A DNA stretch of 64,000 bases from Sphingobium sp. TKS (GCF_001563265.1 NZ_CP005083.1:623001-687000), one strand, 5' to 3'; shown: positions 43,419-51,578, counted from the first letter of the stretch. Made by a program: numbers and translations. Notes: generated by a model not told the origin, from the sequence alone.

Positions 43419-43628
43419 ATGAAAAGGCCGATCATGGCCTTCTTTGCTCTTGCCTTTGCATTGCCTGCGCTTGCCGCCATCGAACTGGCATACCTATTCC
43501 GCACCAGCATTTACCCAGCTCCAGTCCGCCAGCAGACAGCCGATTGCGGACAGCAGCCCCATATTCAGCCCGGCAAAGCAAGGAGATGCGAGCGCGCCAT
43601 GTCACGCAGAACACCAGCTTCGAGCTGA
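43419..43628 (+). CDS. Small secreted hypothetical protein
   Basis: A 69-residue product with a good signal-like start (MKRPIMAFFALAFALPALAA) and a polar tail with two cysteines. The ribosome-binding site is strong (GGAGGAG, 9 bases before ATG). Its 3' end overlaps the convergent CBS gene by 64 bases, so the tail may be a readthrough after truncation. Unknown function. Confidence 0.4.
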   Translation: MKRPIMAFFALAFALPALAAIELAYLFRTSIYPAPVRQQTADCGQQPHIQPGKARRCERAMSRRTPASS

Positions 43629-44020
43629 GCTTCCTCGAGCAAGGCAGCAACCAGGTCCCCGAGCGACACAAGGCCCGCTACGGCTCCAAGCATGCTTCTC
43701 ACCACGGCATGCCGGCAACGCTCCCTGGTCATAGTCCGCATGACGTCGGCAGCATTGTCCTCGCAATAGCAGGTCGGAACCGGGTTGCGCATGAAGGCCG
43801 TCACTGGGGCTTTCAGAGCATGCGGACCATGCTGGGCGATGGCCGCCGTCAGTTCGTGCTGTGTAAGGAGCCCGATGATCGCAGATGTGTTTCCATCTGC
43901 CACGCCGACTGACCCGATCGACAGGCGATGCATCACATCGGCCGCTTCCGACATTGACGTCATTTCGGTCACTGTCTCGAACTGACGCCCATTGCGGTTA
44001 ACGATTGCGGCAATCTTCAT
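43565..44020 (-). CDS. CBS-domain protein
   Basis: A 151-residue protein made of a CBS pair (MKIAAIVNRNG, MSEAADVMHRLSIGSVGV, then MRTMTRERCRHAVV and GAVAGLVSLGDLVAALLEE). CBS pairs sense adenosine ligands. The ATG at 44020 has GGAGG eight bases upstream. It has its own exact GTAACC-N16-CGAA promoter at 44057-44082, placing it in the bufferin sigma regulon. No fused enzyme domain. Confidence 0.8.
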   Translation of the reverse strand: MKIAAIVNRNGRQFETVTEMTSMSEAADVMHRLSIGSVGVADGNTSAIIGLLTQHELTAAIAQHGPHALKAPVTAFMRNPVPTCYCEDNAADVMRTMTRERCRHAVVRSMLGAVAGLVSLGDLVAALLEEAQLEAGVLRDMARSHLLALPG

Positions 44021-44056
44021 ATCAGGCACCTCCAAGTGATTGCTCCCTTCAGTCTA

Positions 44057-44082
44057 TTCGGGAGATTTGGGAGCCTGGTTAC
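44057..44082 (-). promoter_or_regulatory. ECF-sigma promoter of the CBS gene
   Basis: On the minus strand GTAACC (44082-44077), 16 bases, then CGAA (44060-44057). The start codon of the CBS gene lies 36 bases downstream. Same exact sequence pair and spacing as the bufA promoter. Confidence 0.75.
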
Positions 44083-44113
44083 ACGCGCCGAGGCCGGGAG
44101 GCCGAAACGGGCC

Positions 44114-44554
44114 TCAAGTCGCACTCCGCAATAGCTCGAAAAGCGCGGCTTCATTGGTCGGCGCGCCGCGTGCGACCTCACTGGTGCCCTTGAACACAAC
44201 CAACGTGCCGTACCCGTGCAGTTTGAACCGCTTCCACACCGCGTTCGGCGTTTTCTCTCCGATCCTAAGGATCACTATATTCCTGAACTGTTCCTGTGAG
44301 CGTAGCCGCTCAAGGATCGGCGACTGGATTCTGCATGAAAGGCACCACGGCGCGTAAGTCTCCACGACGACAGCCAGTCCTTCTGCCTGTGATCTCGCAA
44401 ACGCAGAATCGTCGAAGGGGATCGGAGCTGTGCCCGTTTTGACGTCGACTCGAGGAAAGGCCGATTGCAGCGAACTTGCGCTTTCGGCGCGTGCGCCGAG
44501 CGGCAGCGCGAGTGCAAGCGACAGAACCGTCAAAAAATGACGCGGTCCCGGCAT
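44114..44554 (-). CDS. Secreted thioredoxin-fold protein
   Basis: A 146-residue protein with a signal peptide (FLTVLSLALALPLGARA) and a thioredoxin fold with the redox site C71-x2-C74 (YAPWCLSCRIQ). The CxxC is WCLSC rather than WCGPC. The likely site is the periplasm, where it could reduce or protect thiols. It has its own exact ECF-type promoter at 44585-44610, so a role in keeping bufferin or cysteine-ladder peptides reduced is a reasonable inference. ATG at 44554; TTG at 44557 is an alternative. Confidence 0.75.
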   Translation of the reverse strand: MPGPRHFLTVLSLALALPLGARAESASSLQSAFPRVDVKTGTAPIPFDDSAFARSQAEGLAVVVETYAPWCLSCRIQSPILERLRSQEQFRNIVILRIGEKTPNAVWKRFKLHGYGTLVVFKGTSEVARGAPTNEAALFELLRSAT

Positions 44555-44584
44555 CAAGGCTTCTCACTAGGCATCCTGACACTA

Positions 44585-44610
44585 TTCGCGGCGCGGAGCG
44601 CCAAGGTTAC
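44585..44610 (-). promoter_or_regulatory. ECF-sigma promoter of the thioredoxin-like gene
   Basis: On the minus strand GTAACC (44610-44605), 16 bases, then CGAA (44588-44585), 31 bases before the ATG at 44554. Exact match to the other four sites. Confidence 0.75.
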
Positions 44611-44730
44611 ATGGCGCAAGCGGCGCGATGAAATCCGGACCGCTGCTGTAAGGATCTGCGCGGACTTTCGACAAACGGCGAACCTTAAAAATTTTGTCCC
44701 TTGTCGAATTTCTGGTTCCGGAGATTTTCC

Positions 44731-47700
44731 TTGCCCTTGTTCCACCGCTCATTCGCCGGAAGTGCCATCGCGGCGGTCGCCATCTCAATTGCGGCTCCGG
44801 CACATGCCCAGCAGGCCGGTATCGAGATTGCCCTGGTCGATGCCGAAACCGGTAGACCTGTCGCCAATGCCGAAATCACGGTCGAAAACCCCGGCATCGG
44901 CTACAAGCGGAGCCTGCGCAGCAATGCACAAGGGCTGGTGCGGCTCGATGGCCTGTCGACGGCTGGGGACTACCAGATTTCCACCGCCAGTTCGGACCAG
45001 TACAGCGCGTCCGCTCCCGCAACGGTTGCTCTGCGCTCGAACTTTGCCAGCAGTGTGACCTTGCGGCTCTCACCGGCAGGCACAGGCTCGATTGTTGTGA
45101 CCGGCGTGCGCGGAATCACCGGCATCAATACCGTCAATGCCGAAGTCTCTGCTTCGCTCAAGCGAGAGGAATTGGTGGCGCTGCCGATCGAGGGGCGCGA
45201 TGTTATCGGTTCGCTCATTCGGCTTCCCAATGTTGTGCCCTCGACTGGCTTTTTCCCTGAAGCGCCGGTCGTGTCGATCAACGGTGCGAATGGCCTCTAC
45301 ACGAACTATCTAATTGATGGGCTCGACAACAACGAGAATTTCCTCGGCGGGCCGAGGTTTCCCGTACCATTGGGATTCACACGCGAGGTCACCGTTCTCG
45401 CCAACAGTTACTCAGTCGCTTACGGACGCACCGCCAACGGCATCGTGAACTACACTTCGCCAGCGGGAGGCAATGACTACCATGGCGAGGTTTATGCGCT
45501 GATCCGCCCCGGCAGGCCGCTTGACGCGACATCGCCATTCCCCGGGCGCGACCTGACTGGCAATCCGGTCGGCGGCAGCTTTCAGCGCTATCAGGGCGGG
45601 TTCAGCGTGGGCGGCCCGATCGTGCGGGACAAGACTTTCTTCTACGCCAATTTCGAAGCTACGCGCGACCACAATGTACAAGTCGTCGACGCCCCGACAC
45701 TGGGCACCGTGGCCAATGTCACCGGCGAGAACCGGTTCTATCTCGGTTCTCTGCGGTTGGAGCACCGACTGACTGACGATTGGACACTCAGCCTGCGCGC
45801 CAATTTCGGCCACGTCACGGTTGACCGACCCGGCGGCGATATTGGCGCCGGAAACAACACGTTCCCGAGCGCTGGCTCAACTCAAGATCGCTATTCGACC
45901 AATATCGCAGCCAGCGCCCACTATGCGGGGGATGAATGGAACTATGACGGTACAGTGCAGTACAGCCGGTTCCGCTGGAACTATGCAAAACCCAAGGGCC
46001 CAGCCGGCCCCCAGGTAGCCATCGAGGACCAGACCGGCCTAACGATCGGGACGGTGGGCAGTCCTGGCTATGCTTTCAACGATCTCGAACAAACCTGGCA
46101 AACAACCCAGCGCCTTGGGCGGCGTTTTGGCAATCACCGTATCAGCGTCGGCGCCGACATCATGACCTCGCACTTCAGTCTATTTGGTGGCGGAAATGCG
46201 GCTGGCAATTACACGGTCAGGCTGACGCCTGCGCAGATCACGACGCTGCAGGCGCAAGAAGCAGGCCTCAATCTGGGGGCCAGTCAGGTTCTGGCTCTCA
46301 ACCCGACCGTGATCGATTATTCGGTGGAATTGCGTCCGCAAGCCTTCGGCACCAGCCAGACGCAACTGGGCTTCTACGCCGAAGACGAGTGGCATCTGAG
46401 TCCAAAACTCACGGTCACAGCCGGCTTGCGCTGGGATTATGATTCGCTGACCGCCAAGGGAACTGGGCATGGCCAGCACGACAATTTCGCCCCGCGCGTT
46501 GCGGTCAATTACCGGCCCGATGCCCGCTCCTCCTTGCGGTTTGGCACCGGGCTGTTTTACGGCAAGATCCCCTATACGGTGATTTCGGATGCCTTGCAGC
46601 GCAATTCGAATTCAGCGGGGTTCCTATCGCAACTCGAGCAATTGCAGGCCAAGGGTATTATCCCCTCGAACGTCAATCTCCAGGACCTGACCTTTGCCGG
46701 CAACCTCGCTGTCAATCCCGCCTGTTCCTCGGTGTCGGCCTGCCCGACGCCGGCGCAGGTGCAGGCGCTGCGCGGCACGGCGACCAGCAGCGAGATCCGG
46801 ATCCTGAACCCGCATGGCTATCAAGACCCTTACAGCGTCCAGATAAGCGGCGGATACCAGTTCCAGGCGAGCAGCACGATCACGCTGAGTGCGGATGTCA
46901 TCTACAGCCACAGCTACAATCTGGTGCGGCTGCGCGACCTCAACGCGCCGGCACCATTTTCGCCCAACCTTGCCAATCTGACCGCCGCCAATATTGCCCT
47001 GCTCCAATCCCAGCCAGATGACACTTCCCGGCAGGCTCTGGCGCAGGCGCTCGGGCTGGTTCGCTCGCAGGCGGCTGCGGATGCCTCCCGGCCGGTGGCG
47101 CTAGTGCCCGGCGGGGCCACCGATATCAGCATCTCCGACACCTCAGGGCAATCAATCTATCGGGCGGTCATCCTTCAGATCAACAAGGCGCGCGGTGGGG
47201 ATTTCTATGCTTTCCGGCTGTCCTACACCCTCTCCAAGCTCACCAACAACACCGACGATCTCAATTATCTGGCCGCCAGCAACGGCAGTTCGGACTGGGG
47301 GCCATCGGTGAATGACCGCCGCCATGTCATCTCTGCGGTGGGCTATCTCTACCCCATCGCGGGGATGACCGTCTCTGTTGCCGGACTGTTCCAGTCCGGC
47401 CAGCCGGTGAATCTGATTCCCGATGCCAGCATCTTCGGAACCCAGGACCTGAGCGGTCTGGGGCAATCCTTCGGGGTGAGTTACGTCGGCAGCTCGGACC
47501 GATACCCGGGGGCGACGCGCAATTCAGGGCGCCTGCCCTGGTCGAAAACCGTCGATATCGGCCTGCGCTACGCTTTGCCGATGCTTGGCGGGCGGTTTGA
47601 GGTGAGCGCTGACATTTTCAATGTGTTCAATACGAACAACTGGTCAGGCTTCGCCAATGCCGCGACCACGTCCAACCAGATCCAGTTTGGCGGTAGCGCA

Positions 47701-47766
47701 CCCTATGTGCAGCGCAATTCCGGGCCACCGCGCGAATTCCAGTTCGGCGCTTCCTACAAGTTCTGA
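44731..47766 (+). CDS. TonB-dependent receptor with carboxypeptidase-regulatory-like plug domain
   Basis: A receptor of about 1011 residues. A signal peptide (AAVAISIAAPAHAQQ) is followed by a carboxypeptidase-regulatory-like (Ig-fold) domain (ALVDAETGRPVANAEITVEN), then a TonB plug (GIVNYTSPAGGNDYHGEVY) and a large barrel ending in ASYKF. This OAR-like type imports bulky or nutrient substrates. The frame also opens at TTG 44701, but TTG 44731 has GGAGA eight bases upstream. The nucleoside transporter gene follows after 2 bases. Confidence 0.85.
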   Translation: MPLFHRSFAGSAIAAVAISIAAPAHAQQAGIEIALVDAETGRPVANAEITVENPGIGYKRSLRSNAQGLVRLDGLSTAGDYQISTASSDQYSASAPATVALRSNFASSVTLRLSPAGTGSIVVTGVRGITGINTVNAEVSASLKREELVALPIEGRDVIGSLIRLPNVVPSTGFFPEAPVVSINGANGLYTNYLIDGLDNNENFLGGPRFPVPLGFTREVTVLANSYSVAYGRTANGIVNYTSPAGGNDYHGEVYALIRPGRPLDATSPFPGRDLTGNPVGGSFQRYQGGFSVGGPIVRDKTFFYANFEATRDHNVQVVDAPTLGTVANVTGENRFYLGSLRLEHRLTDDWTLSLRANFGHVTVDRPGGDIGAGNNTFPSAGSTQDRYSTNIAASAHYAGDEWNYDGTVQYSRFRWNYAKPKGPAGPQVAIEDQTGLTIGTVGSPGYAFNDLEQTWQTTQRLGRRFGNHRISVGADIMTSHFSLFGGGNAAGNYTVRLTPAQITTLQAQEAGLNLGASQVLALNPTVIDYSVELRPQAFGTSQTQLGFYAEDEWHLSPKLTVTAGLRWDYDSLTAKGTGHGQHDNFAPRVAVNYRPDARSSLRFGTGLFYGKIPYTVISDALQRNSNSAGFLSQLEQLQAKGIIPSNVNLQDLTFAGNLAVNPACSSVSACPTPAQVQALRGTATSSEIRILNPHGYQDPYSVQISGGYQFQASSTITLSADVIYSHSYNLVRLRDLNAPAPFSPNLANLTAANIALLQSQPDDTSRQALAQALGLVRSQAAADASRPVALVPGGATDISISDTSGQSIYRAVILQINKARGGDFYAFRLSYTLSKLTNNTDDLNYLAASNGSSDWGPSVNDRRHVISAVGYLYPIAGMTVSVAGLFQSGQPVNLIPDASIFGTQDLSGLGQSFGVSYVGSSDRYPGATRNSGRLPWSKTVDIGLRYALPMLGGRFEVSADIFNVFNTNNWSGFANAATTSNQIQFGGSAPYVQRNSGPPREFQFGASYKF

Positions 47767-47768
47767 CC

Positions 47769-49046
47769 GTGGTGGACATGCACATACTACAACAGGCACA
47801 GGGGCTGATCGGCCTTGCGCTGATCCTGCTGACCGCCTGGGCCTTTTCGGAAAACCGCAAGGCCATGCCGGGCGGCAAATGGATTGCGGGCGCGCTGGCG
47901 ATGCAGATCGGCATGGCGCTGGCCTTTGTGCGCGTGCCGGTGGTCTGGCGCGCCGTGGGTGTGATCAATCACGGGGTCGAGGCGATCGAGAAGGCGACAT
48001 TGGCCGGATCGAGCTACATGTTCGGCTATCTGGGCGGGGCCGCACTGCCGTTTGCGCTCAAGCCGGGAGTCGAACCGCCAACGGTGATCGCCTTCCAGAT
48101 CCTGCCGCTGATCATTGTCTTTTCCGCGCTCACCGCGCTGTTCTGGCACTGGGGCATCCTGCGCTGGACGGTGAACGGATTGTCCTGGGTCTTGCGCCGC
48201 ACTTTGGGCGTGACGGGCGTGGTCGGGCTCAATGCGGGCGCCAATATCTTCCTCGGCGTGGTCGAGGCGCCGCTGATCGTGCGGACCTATTGCGCCACCA
48301 TGTCGCGCGCCGAACTTTTCGCCGTGATGGTGCTGTCGATGGCAAACATTTCGGGCGCGCTGCTGGTGCTCTATGCGACCACGCTGTCGCCGATCCTGCC
48401 CGATGCCGTGGGGCACATGATCGTGGCTTCGTTCCTCTCTCTGCCGGCCGCCATCCTTATCGCACGGATGATGGTGCCCGGGAATGCCGACGAGCCCGAC
48501 AGCGCTGAAGTAGAACCCGAAGTGCATTACGACGGCACCATGGATGCGATCCTGCGCGGCACGATGGAAGGCGTGCAATTGGTCCTCGCCGTGATCGGGA
48601 TCATCATCGTGATCTTCGCGCTGGTCAATCTGAGCGACCAGATCCTCGCCAACCTGCCCTTGGTTGATGGCCAGCCGATCACGCTCAAGCGCACCTTCGG
48701 ATGGCTGTTCGCTCCGGCCATGTGGGCAATTGGCGTGCCGTGGGGCGAGGCGCCCGCCGCCGGGTCGCTGATGGGCACCAAGACCATCCTGAACGAATAT
48801 GTCGCCTATCTCGAATTCGCCAAAGTGCCGCTTGGTACGTTCAGCGCACGCAGCCAGTTGATCGTCACCTATGCGCTATGCAGTGTCGCCAACCTTGCCA
48901 GTGTCGGCCTGCTGGTGACGACGATCAGTACGCTGGCCCCGAACAGGCGGCGCGAGGCGGCGCAGCTTGGCATGAAGAGCTGGATCGCCGGCAACCTCGC
49001 CTCGGCCATGTGCGGCGCGGTCATCGGCCTGGTTACCCCGGTCTGA
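47769..49046 (+). CDS. Nucleoside:cation symporter (NupC family)
   Basis: A 425-residue inner-membrane concentrative nucleoside transporter. Characteristic segments are GLNAGANIFLGVVEAPLIVR, MVLSMANISGALLVLYA, AIGVPWGEAPAAGSLMGTK and SVANLASVGLLVTTISTLAP. It follows the TonB receptor with a 2-base gap, so the pair likely carries nucleosides across outer and inner membrane. GTG at 47769; ATG at 47778 is possible. Confidence 0.9.
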   Translation: MVDMHILQQAQGLIGLALILLTAWAFSENRKAMPGGKWIAGALAMQIGMALAFVRVPVVWRAVGVINHGVEAIEKATLAGSSYMFGYLGGAALPFALKPGVEPPTVIAFQILPLIIVFSALTALFWHWGILRWTVNGLSWVLRRTLGVTGVVGLNAGANIFLGVVEAPLIVRTYCATMSRAELFAVMVLSMANISGALLVLYATTLSPILPDAVGHMIVASFLSLPAAILIARMMVPGNADEPDSAEVEPEVHYDGTMDAILRGTMEGVQLVLAVIGIIIVIFALVNLSDQILANLPLVDGQPITLKRTFGWLFAPAMWAIGVPWGEAPAAGSLMGTKTILNEYVAYLEFAKVPLGTFSARSQLIVTYALCSVANLASVGLLVTTISTLAPNRRREAAQLGMKSWIAGNLASAMCGAVIGLVTPV

Positions 49047-49048
49047 CG

Positions 49049-49651
49049 ATGCTGGACGCCAAACTTCGCCCGCTGATCGATCCCATGCTCAACCGGATCG
49101 GCCGCGTTTTCGCCGGGCTCGGGATTGGCGCAAATGCGGTCACATTGGCGGGCATCGGCCTCGGTCTGGCGGCAGGTATTGCCATTGCGCAGGGCCATAT
49201 GCTGGCAGGGCTCGCCCTGATCATCGCCAATCGTCTGCTCGACGGGCTTGATGGCGCTGTTGCGCGCGCGACAGGGCTCACCGATTTCGGGGGCTATCTT
49301 GATATCGTTGCGGATTTCTTCTTTTACGTGGCCGTTCCGGTCGGCTTCGCCTTTGCGACGGATGCGAACCATCTGCCCGCAGTACTGCTGCTAGCCACCT
49401 TTGCCCTCACCGGCACCAGTTTCCTCGCCTTTGCAACCATGGCCGCCAAGCGCGGACTGGAAACCACGGCGCATGGCCGCAAGAGCTTCTTCTATAATAC
49501 GGGGCTCGCTGAAGGGACCGAGACGATCGCCGCGTTCGTTCTGATGTGCCTCTGGCCCGCACATTTCAGCATGATTGCAATCATCTTTGCCGCAGCCTGC
49601 GTGGTGACCGTGATCCAGCGCAGTCTGACTGCATGGGAGCAATTCCGCTGA
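49049..49651 (+). CDS. CDP-alcohol phosphatidyltransferase family protein
   Basis: A 200-residue membrane enzyme with the family motif D-G-x2-A-R-x8-G-x3-D-x3-D (LDGLDGAVARATGLTDFGGY, then DIVAD). It transfers a phospho-alcohol from a CDP donor; the acceptor is unknown. The ATG is 2 bases after the NupC stop. The link to nucleoside uptake may be metabolic (CDP use) or simply operon sharing. Confidence 0.85.
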   Translation: MLDAKLRPLIDPMLNRIGRVFAGLGIGANAVTLAGIGLGLAAGIAIAQGHMLAGLALIIANRLLDGLDGAVARATGLTDFGGYLDIVADFFFYVAVPVGFAFATDANHLPAVLLLATFALTGTSFLAFATMAAKRGLETTAHGRKSFFYNTGLAEGTETIAAFVLMCLWPAHFSMIAIIFAAACVVTVIQRSLTAWEQFR

Positions 49652-49896
49652 AGGAGGTCGGCCATGAACATCTTTCCGTCACTGGCAGAAATCATCAACT
49701 AGCTGATGTCTCATGAACCGGATTGTCGAAGGGGCAGGAATCAAATCCAATCCACTGGAAGACAACCCGGCTGAACTGCAAGCGCGCATGGCGCGGATGG
49801 GTGCAAGTCGGACGATCCGCATCGCGCCGAGTGGTACTATAGCAAGTTGGCCAAGCGCTGGGGGCCTAGTCCCGCAAGATTGAGGCCACGAAACGA
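49652..49896 (+). other. Intergenic region with two short frames
   Basis: No full gene. A 12-codon frame (49664-49702, MNIFPSLAEIIN) has a near-perfect ribosome-binding site (AAGGAGG) and looks like the stump of a truncated gene. A 56-codon frame (49713-49883, MNRIVEGAGIKSNPLED...) follows without a clear ribosome-binding site. A decayed or deleted gene is likely. Confidence 0.4.
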
Positions 49897-50550
49897 TCAA
49901 AGGATTCCGAGGCTTTCGATCTTGTCGTCAATGTCAATCGCTAGGGAGGCAAGAACGGCATTCCCTGACTCGTAGATCGACTCAGGACCAGCGACCTTCT
50001 GAAGGCAAGCAAGAGCTGCGTCGCGCTCGCGCAGAAGTTGGCCGAGTTCATCCCGGTAAAGCGCAACCATGGCGGTCAGGAACCGGTTTACCGCATCATC
50101 CTCGTCGGTGTGGTCGACATTGAAGCGATCGAGGTGCGCGATCAGCACTTCAGCCGGGTGCATGAATTCATCGGTCACCCAGCGATTGGTCGCAAACCAC
50201 GTGATGGGGATGCCTTGGCGATCGATCGACAAGCCCGCGATGTGGGCAACAAGGGCCGGAGCATCATCGCCTTCGGCAGGGGCGGCTATGATTTCGGCAC
50301 CCTCGTCCATCTGCGTCCGGTGCAGGAACAGGTGAAAATGCCCATGCTCGGCCGGATCGCGATCACCAGGTGCATGGACATGGTAATACCAGCGCGACCG
50401 TGTCTCGCGATCACGCGCATCGTCGTCTGGATAATGCTCCCAGCAGATAGCGTCCGTAGCAGGCAGCACGCGTGTCATCAGCGGGCGCCCCTCGCTTGCC
50501 ATGCGGACGATCATATCGGTGACGATTCGGGCCGCCTCAACTTTCTTCAC
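49897..50550 (-). CDS. Conserved hypothetical protein (DUF6969-like)
   Basis: A 217-residue cytoplasmic protein with a His-rich middle (SRWYYHVHAPGDRDPAEHGH, then FHLFLHRTQMDEG) and a helical C-terminus. It resembles proteins I recall as DUF6969; the assignment is tentative. It is downstream of the two cysteine-ladder genes on the same strand, with a 14-bp hairpin between, so it may belong to their unit. GTG start. Confidence 0.6.
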   Translation of the reverse strand: MKKVEAARIVTDMIVRMASEGRPLMTRVLPATDAICWEHYPDDDARDRETRSRWYYHVHAPGDRDPAEHGHFHLFLHRTQMDEGAEIIAAPAEGDDAPALVAHIAGLSIDRQGIPITWFATNRWVTDEFMHPAEVLIAHLDRFNVDHTDEDDAVNRFLTAMVALYRDELGQLLRERDAALACLQKVAGPESIYESGNAVLASLAIDIDDKIESLGIL

Positions 50551-50593
50551 CCGTGCGGGCTCCCACTCATGCGGACAATCCCCTGATTGACCG

Positions 50594-50626
50594 TGACCGG
50601 CGACAGGTTGTCCCTGTCGCCGGTCA
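50594..50626. terminator. 14-bp hairpin between cysteine-ladder gene and DUF6969-like gene
   Basis: TGACCGGCGACAGG and CCTGTCGCCGGTCA form a perfect 14-bp stem around a 5-base loop. There is no T-run on either strand, so it may slow or process the transcript rather than end it. It lies 65 bases past the stop of the cysteine-ladder gene at 50691. Confidence 0.45.
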
Positions 50627-50690
50627 GATGTCCAGCCTCCCGGTCCACTCGGGGCCGGACCCTCAGAGGCAATTCACCTGTCGGTGGCGA

Positions 50691-50963
50691 TCAGTTGTGG
50701 TGACGGTGTGTGCGATGATGCATATGATGTGGTTTTGCCGCGCAGGGCTTTGCCGCGCAGCGGGCGGCAGCACAAGGCTTTGCCGCACAGCCCGCTGCAG
50801 CGCACCGCTTGCCTGCGCAGGGAGCACCGGCACAGCCCTTGGCACCACAACGGGCCGCGGAACGGCCAGCGCATTGTGCAAAGGCCGGTGCCGAAGGAAC
50901 GCCGGCAGCAACAGCGAGACCGCCAGCTACGGCAAGCAGCGAAGCGAGTTTACGGTTCTTCAT
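50691..50963 (-). CDS. Secreted cysteine-ladder peptide 1
   Basis: A 90-residue peptide. The signal region (LAVAAGVPSAPAFAQ) ends near residue 30; then C31, and eight cysteines exactly five apart: 39, 44, 49, 54, 59, 64, 69 and 74. The unit is C-A-A-K-P with small changes. A His-rich tail (HHMHHRTHRHHN) ends it. Five-residue cysteine periodicity also occurs in HvfA-type peptides (EGKCG repeats) modified by DUF692 oxidases. Metal binding is strongly suggested; the modification is inferred. ATG at 50963 with AGAAGGA upstream; second gene after the 51459 promoter. Confidence 0.8.
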   Translation of the reverse strand: MKNRKLASLLAVAGGLAVAAGVPSAPAFAQCAGRSAARCGAKGCAGAPCAGKRCAAAGCAAKPCAAARCAAKPCAAKPHHMHHRTHRHHN

Positions 50964-51026
50964 GATAGAATCCTTCTGATTTGGGTATTCAAAGTGGTGC
51001 TCGTCACGGATGCGCGATGACCGCGA

Positions 51027-51302
51027 TTATGGCTTGGCGGCGCAGGGTTTTGCCGCGCAGCCCCTGGGAGCGCAGGGCTTCGCCCCGCACTTCTTGGCGG
51101 CACACGGCTTGGGGGAGCAGCTTGACGCTGCGCACGATGCGGCCGTGCAAGGCTTGGCTGCGGCACCGGTTGCGGCTTGATCCGCCAGGGCGGCACCCGT
51201 TGGCGGTTCTGCCTGTCTTTCCGTTTGCTTTGAACAGGCGGACGTGGCGATCGTCAGCCCCCCCATTACCGCGAGCATCGATGCCAATCTGGCTTTCTTC
51301 AT
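51027..51302 (-). CDS. Secreted cysteine-ladder peptide 2
   Basis: A 91-residue peptide with an N-terminal signal (ASMLAVMGGLTIATSAC), cleaved as a signal peptide or possibly a weak lipobox at C23. A linker follows, then eight cysteines five residues apart: 52, 57, 62, 67, 72, 77, 82 and 87. Units run C-[ATSG]-[AP]-[KAR]-x, ending CAAKP-CAAKP. It shares the ladder with the gene at 50691 but not the linker, so the pair diverged from one ancestor. ATG at 51302 with GGAGGGGGGAGA upstream. It is the first gene after the exact ECF promoter at 51459. Confidence 0.8.
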   Translation of the reverse strand: MKKARLASMLAVMGGLTIATSACSKQTERQAEPPTGAALADQAATGAAAKPCTAASCAASSCSPKPCAAKKCGAKPCAPRGCAAKPCAAKP

Positions 51303-51458
51303 GGGATTCTCCCCCCTCCGTCGGTCAGGGCGCTCAAGTGCTGTTTCCGTCGGACCGCGCCCCATGTCGGACAGAAGAGAATGGCCCGGCCGGCCAGTCT
51401 CTGTTTGGGTCGGCGATGACAGCGTGCAGCGGCACACGGTCTTGCCCTCCAACCATTG

Positions 51459-51484
51459 TTCGGTCGGCGGATCGCGTTGGTTAC
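51459..51484 (-). promoter_or_regulatory. ECF-sigma promoter of the cysteine-ladder operon
   Basis: On the minus strand GTAACC (51484-51479), 16 bases, then CGAA (51462-51459). The first ATG (51302) lies about 157 bases downstream, so a long leader is expected. Exact match in both boxes and spacing to the bufA promoter. Confidence 0.75.
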
Positions 51485-51540
51485 ACGGAGCGGATATTTT
51501 TCGACGAACAGGTGAAATTTCTGGTTCGACCAAAAAAGGG

Positions 51541-51578
51541 GGCCGCGCCCTCCCGGGGGCAATGGGAGTGACGCGGCC
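51541..51578 (-). terminator. Intrinsic terminator upstream of cysteine-ladder promoter
   Basis: GGCCGCG with CGCGGCC, and inside it CTCCC with GGGAG, make a two-part stem. On the minus strand it is followed by CCCCTTTTTTGG, a T-run of six. It would end transcripts from the CMD/tautomerase operon and insulate the promoter at 51484. Confidence 0.7.

Noticed and set aside
50720..51170. Tandem 15-bp DNA repeats as a possible CRISPR or phase-variation tract
   Set aside because: The repeats are contiguous, in frame and encode the CAAKP units of secreted peptides; there are no spacers.
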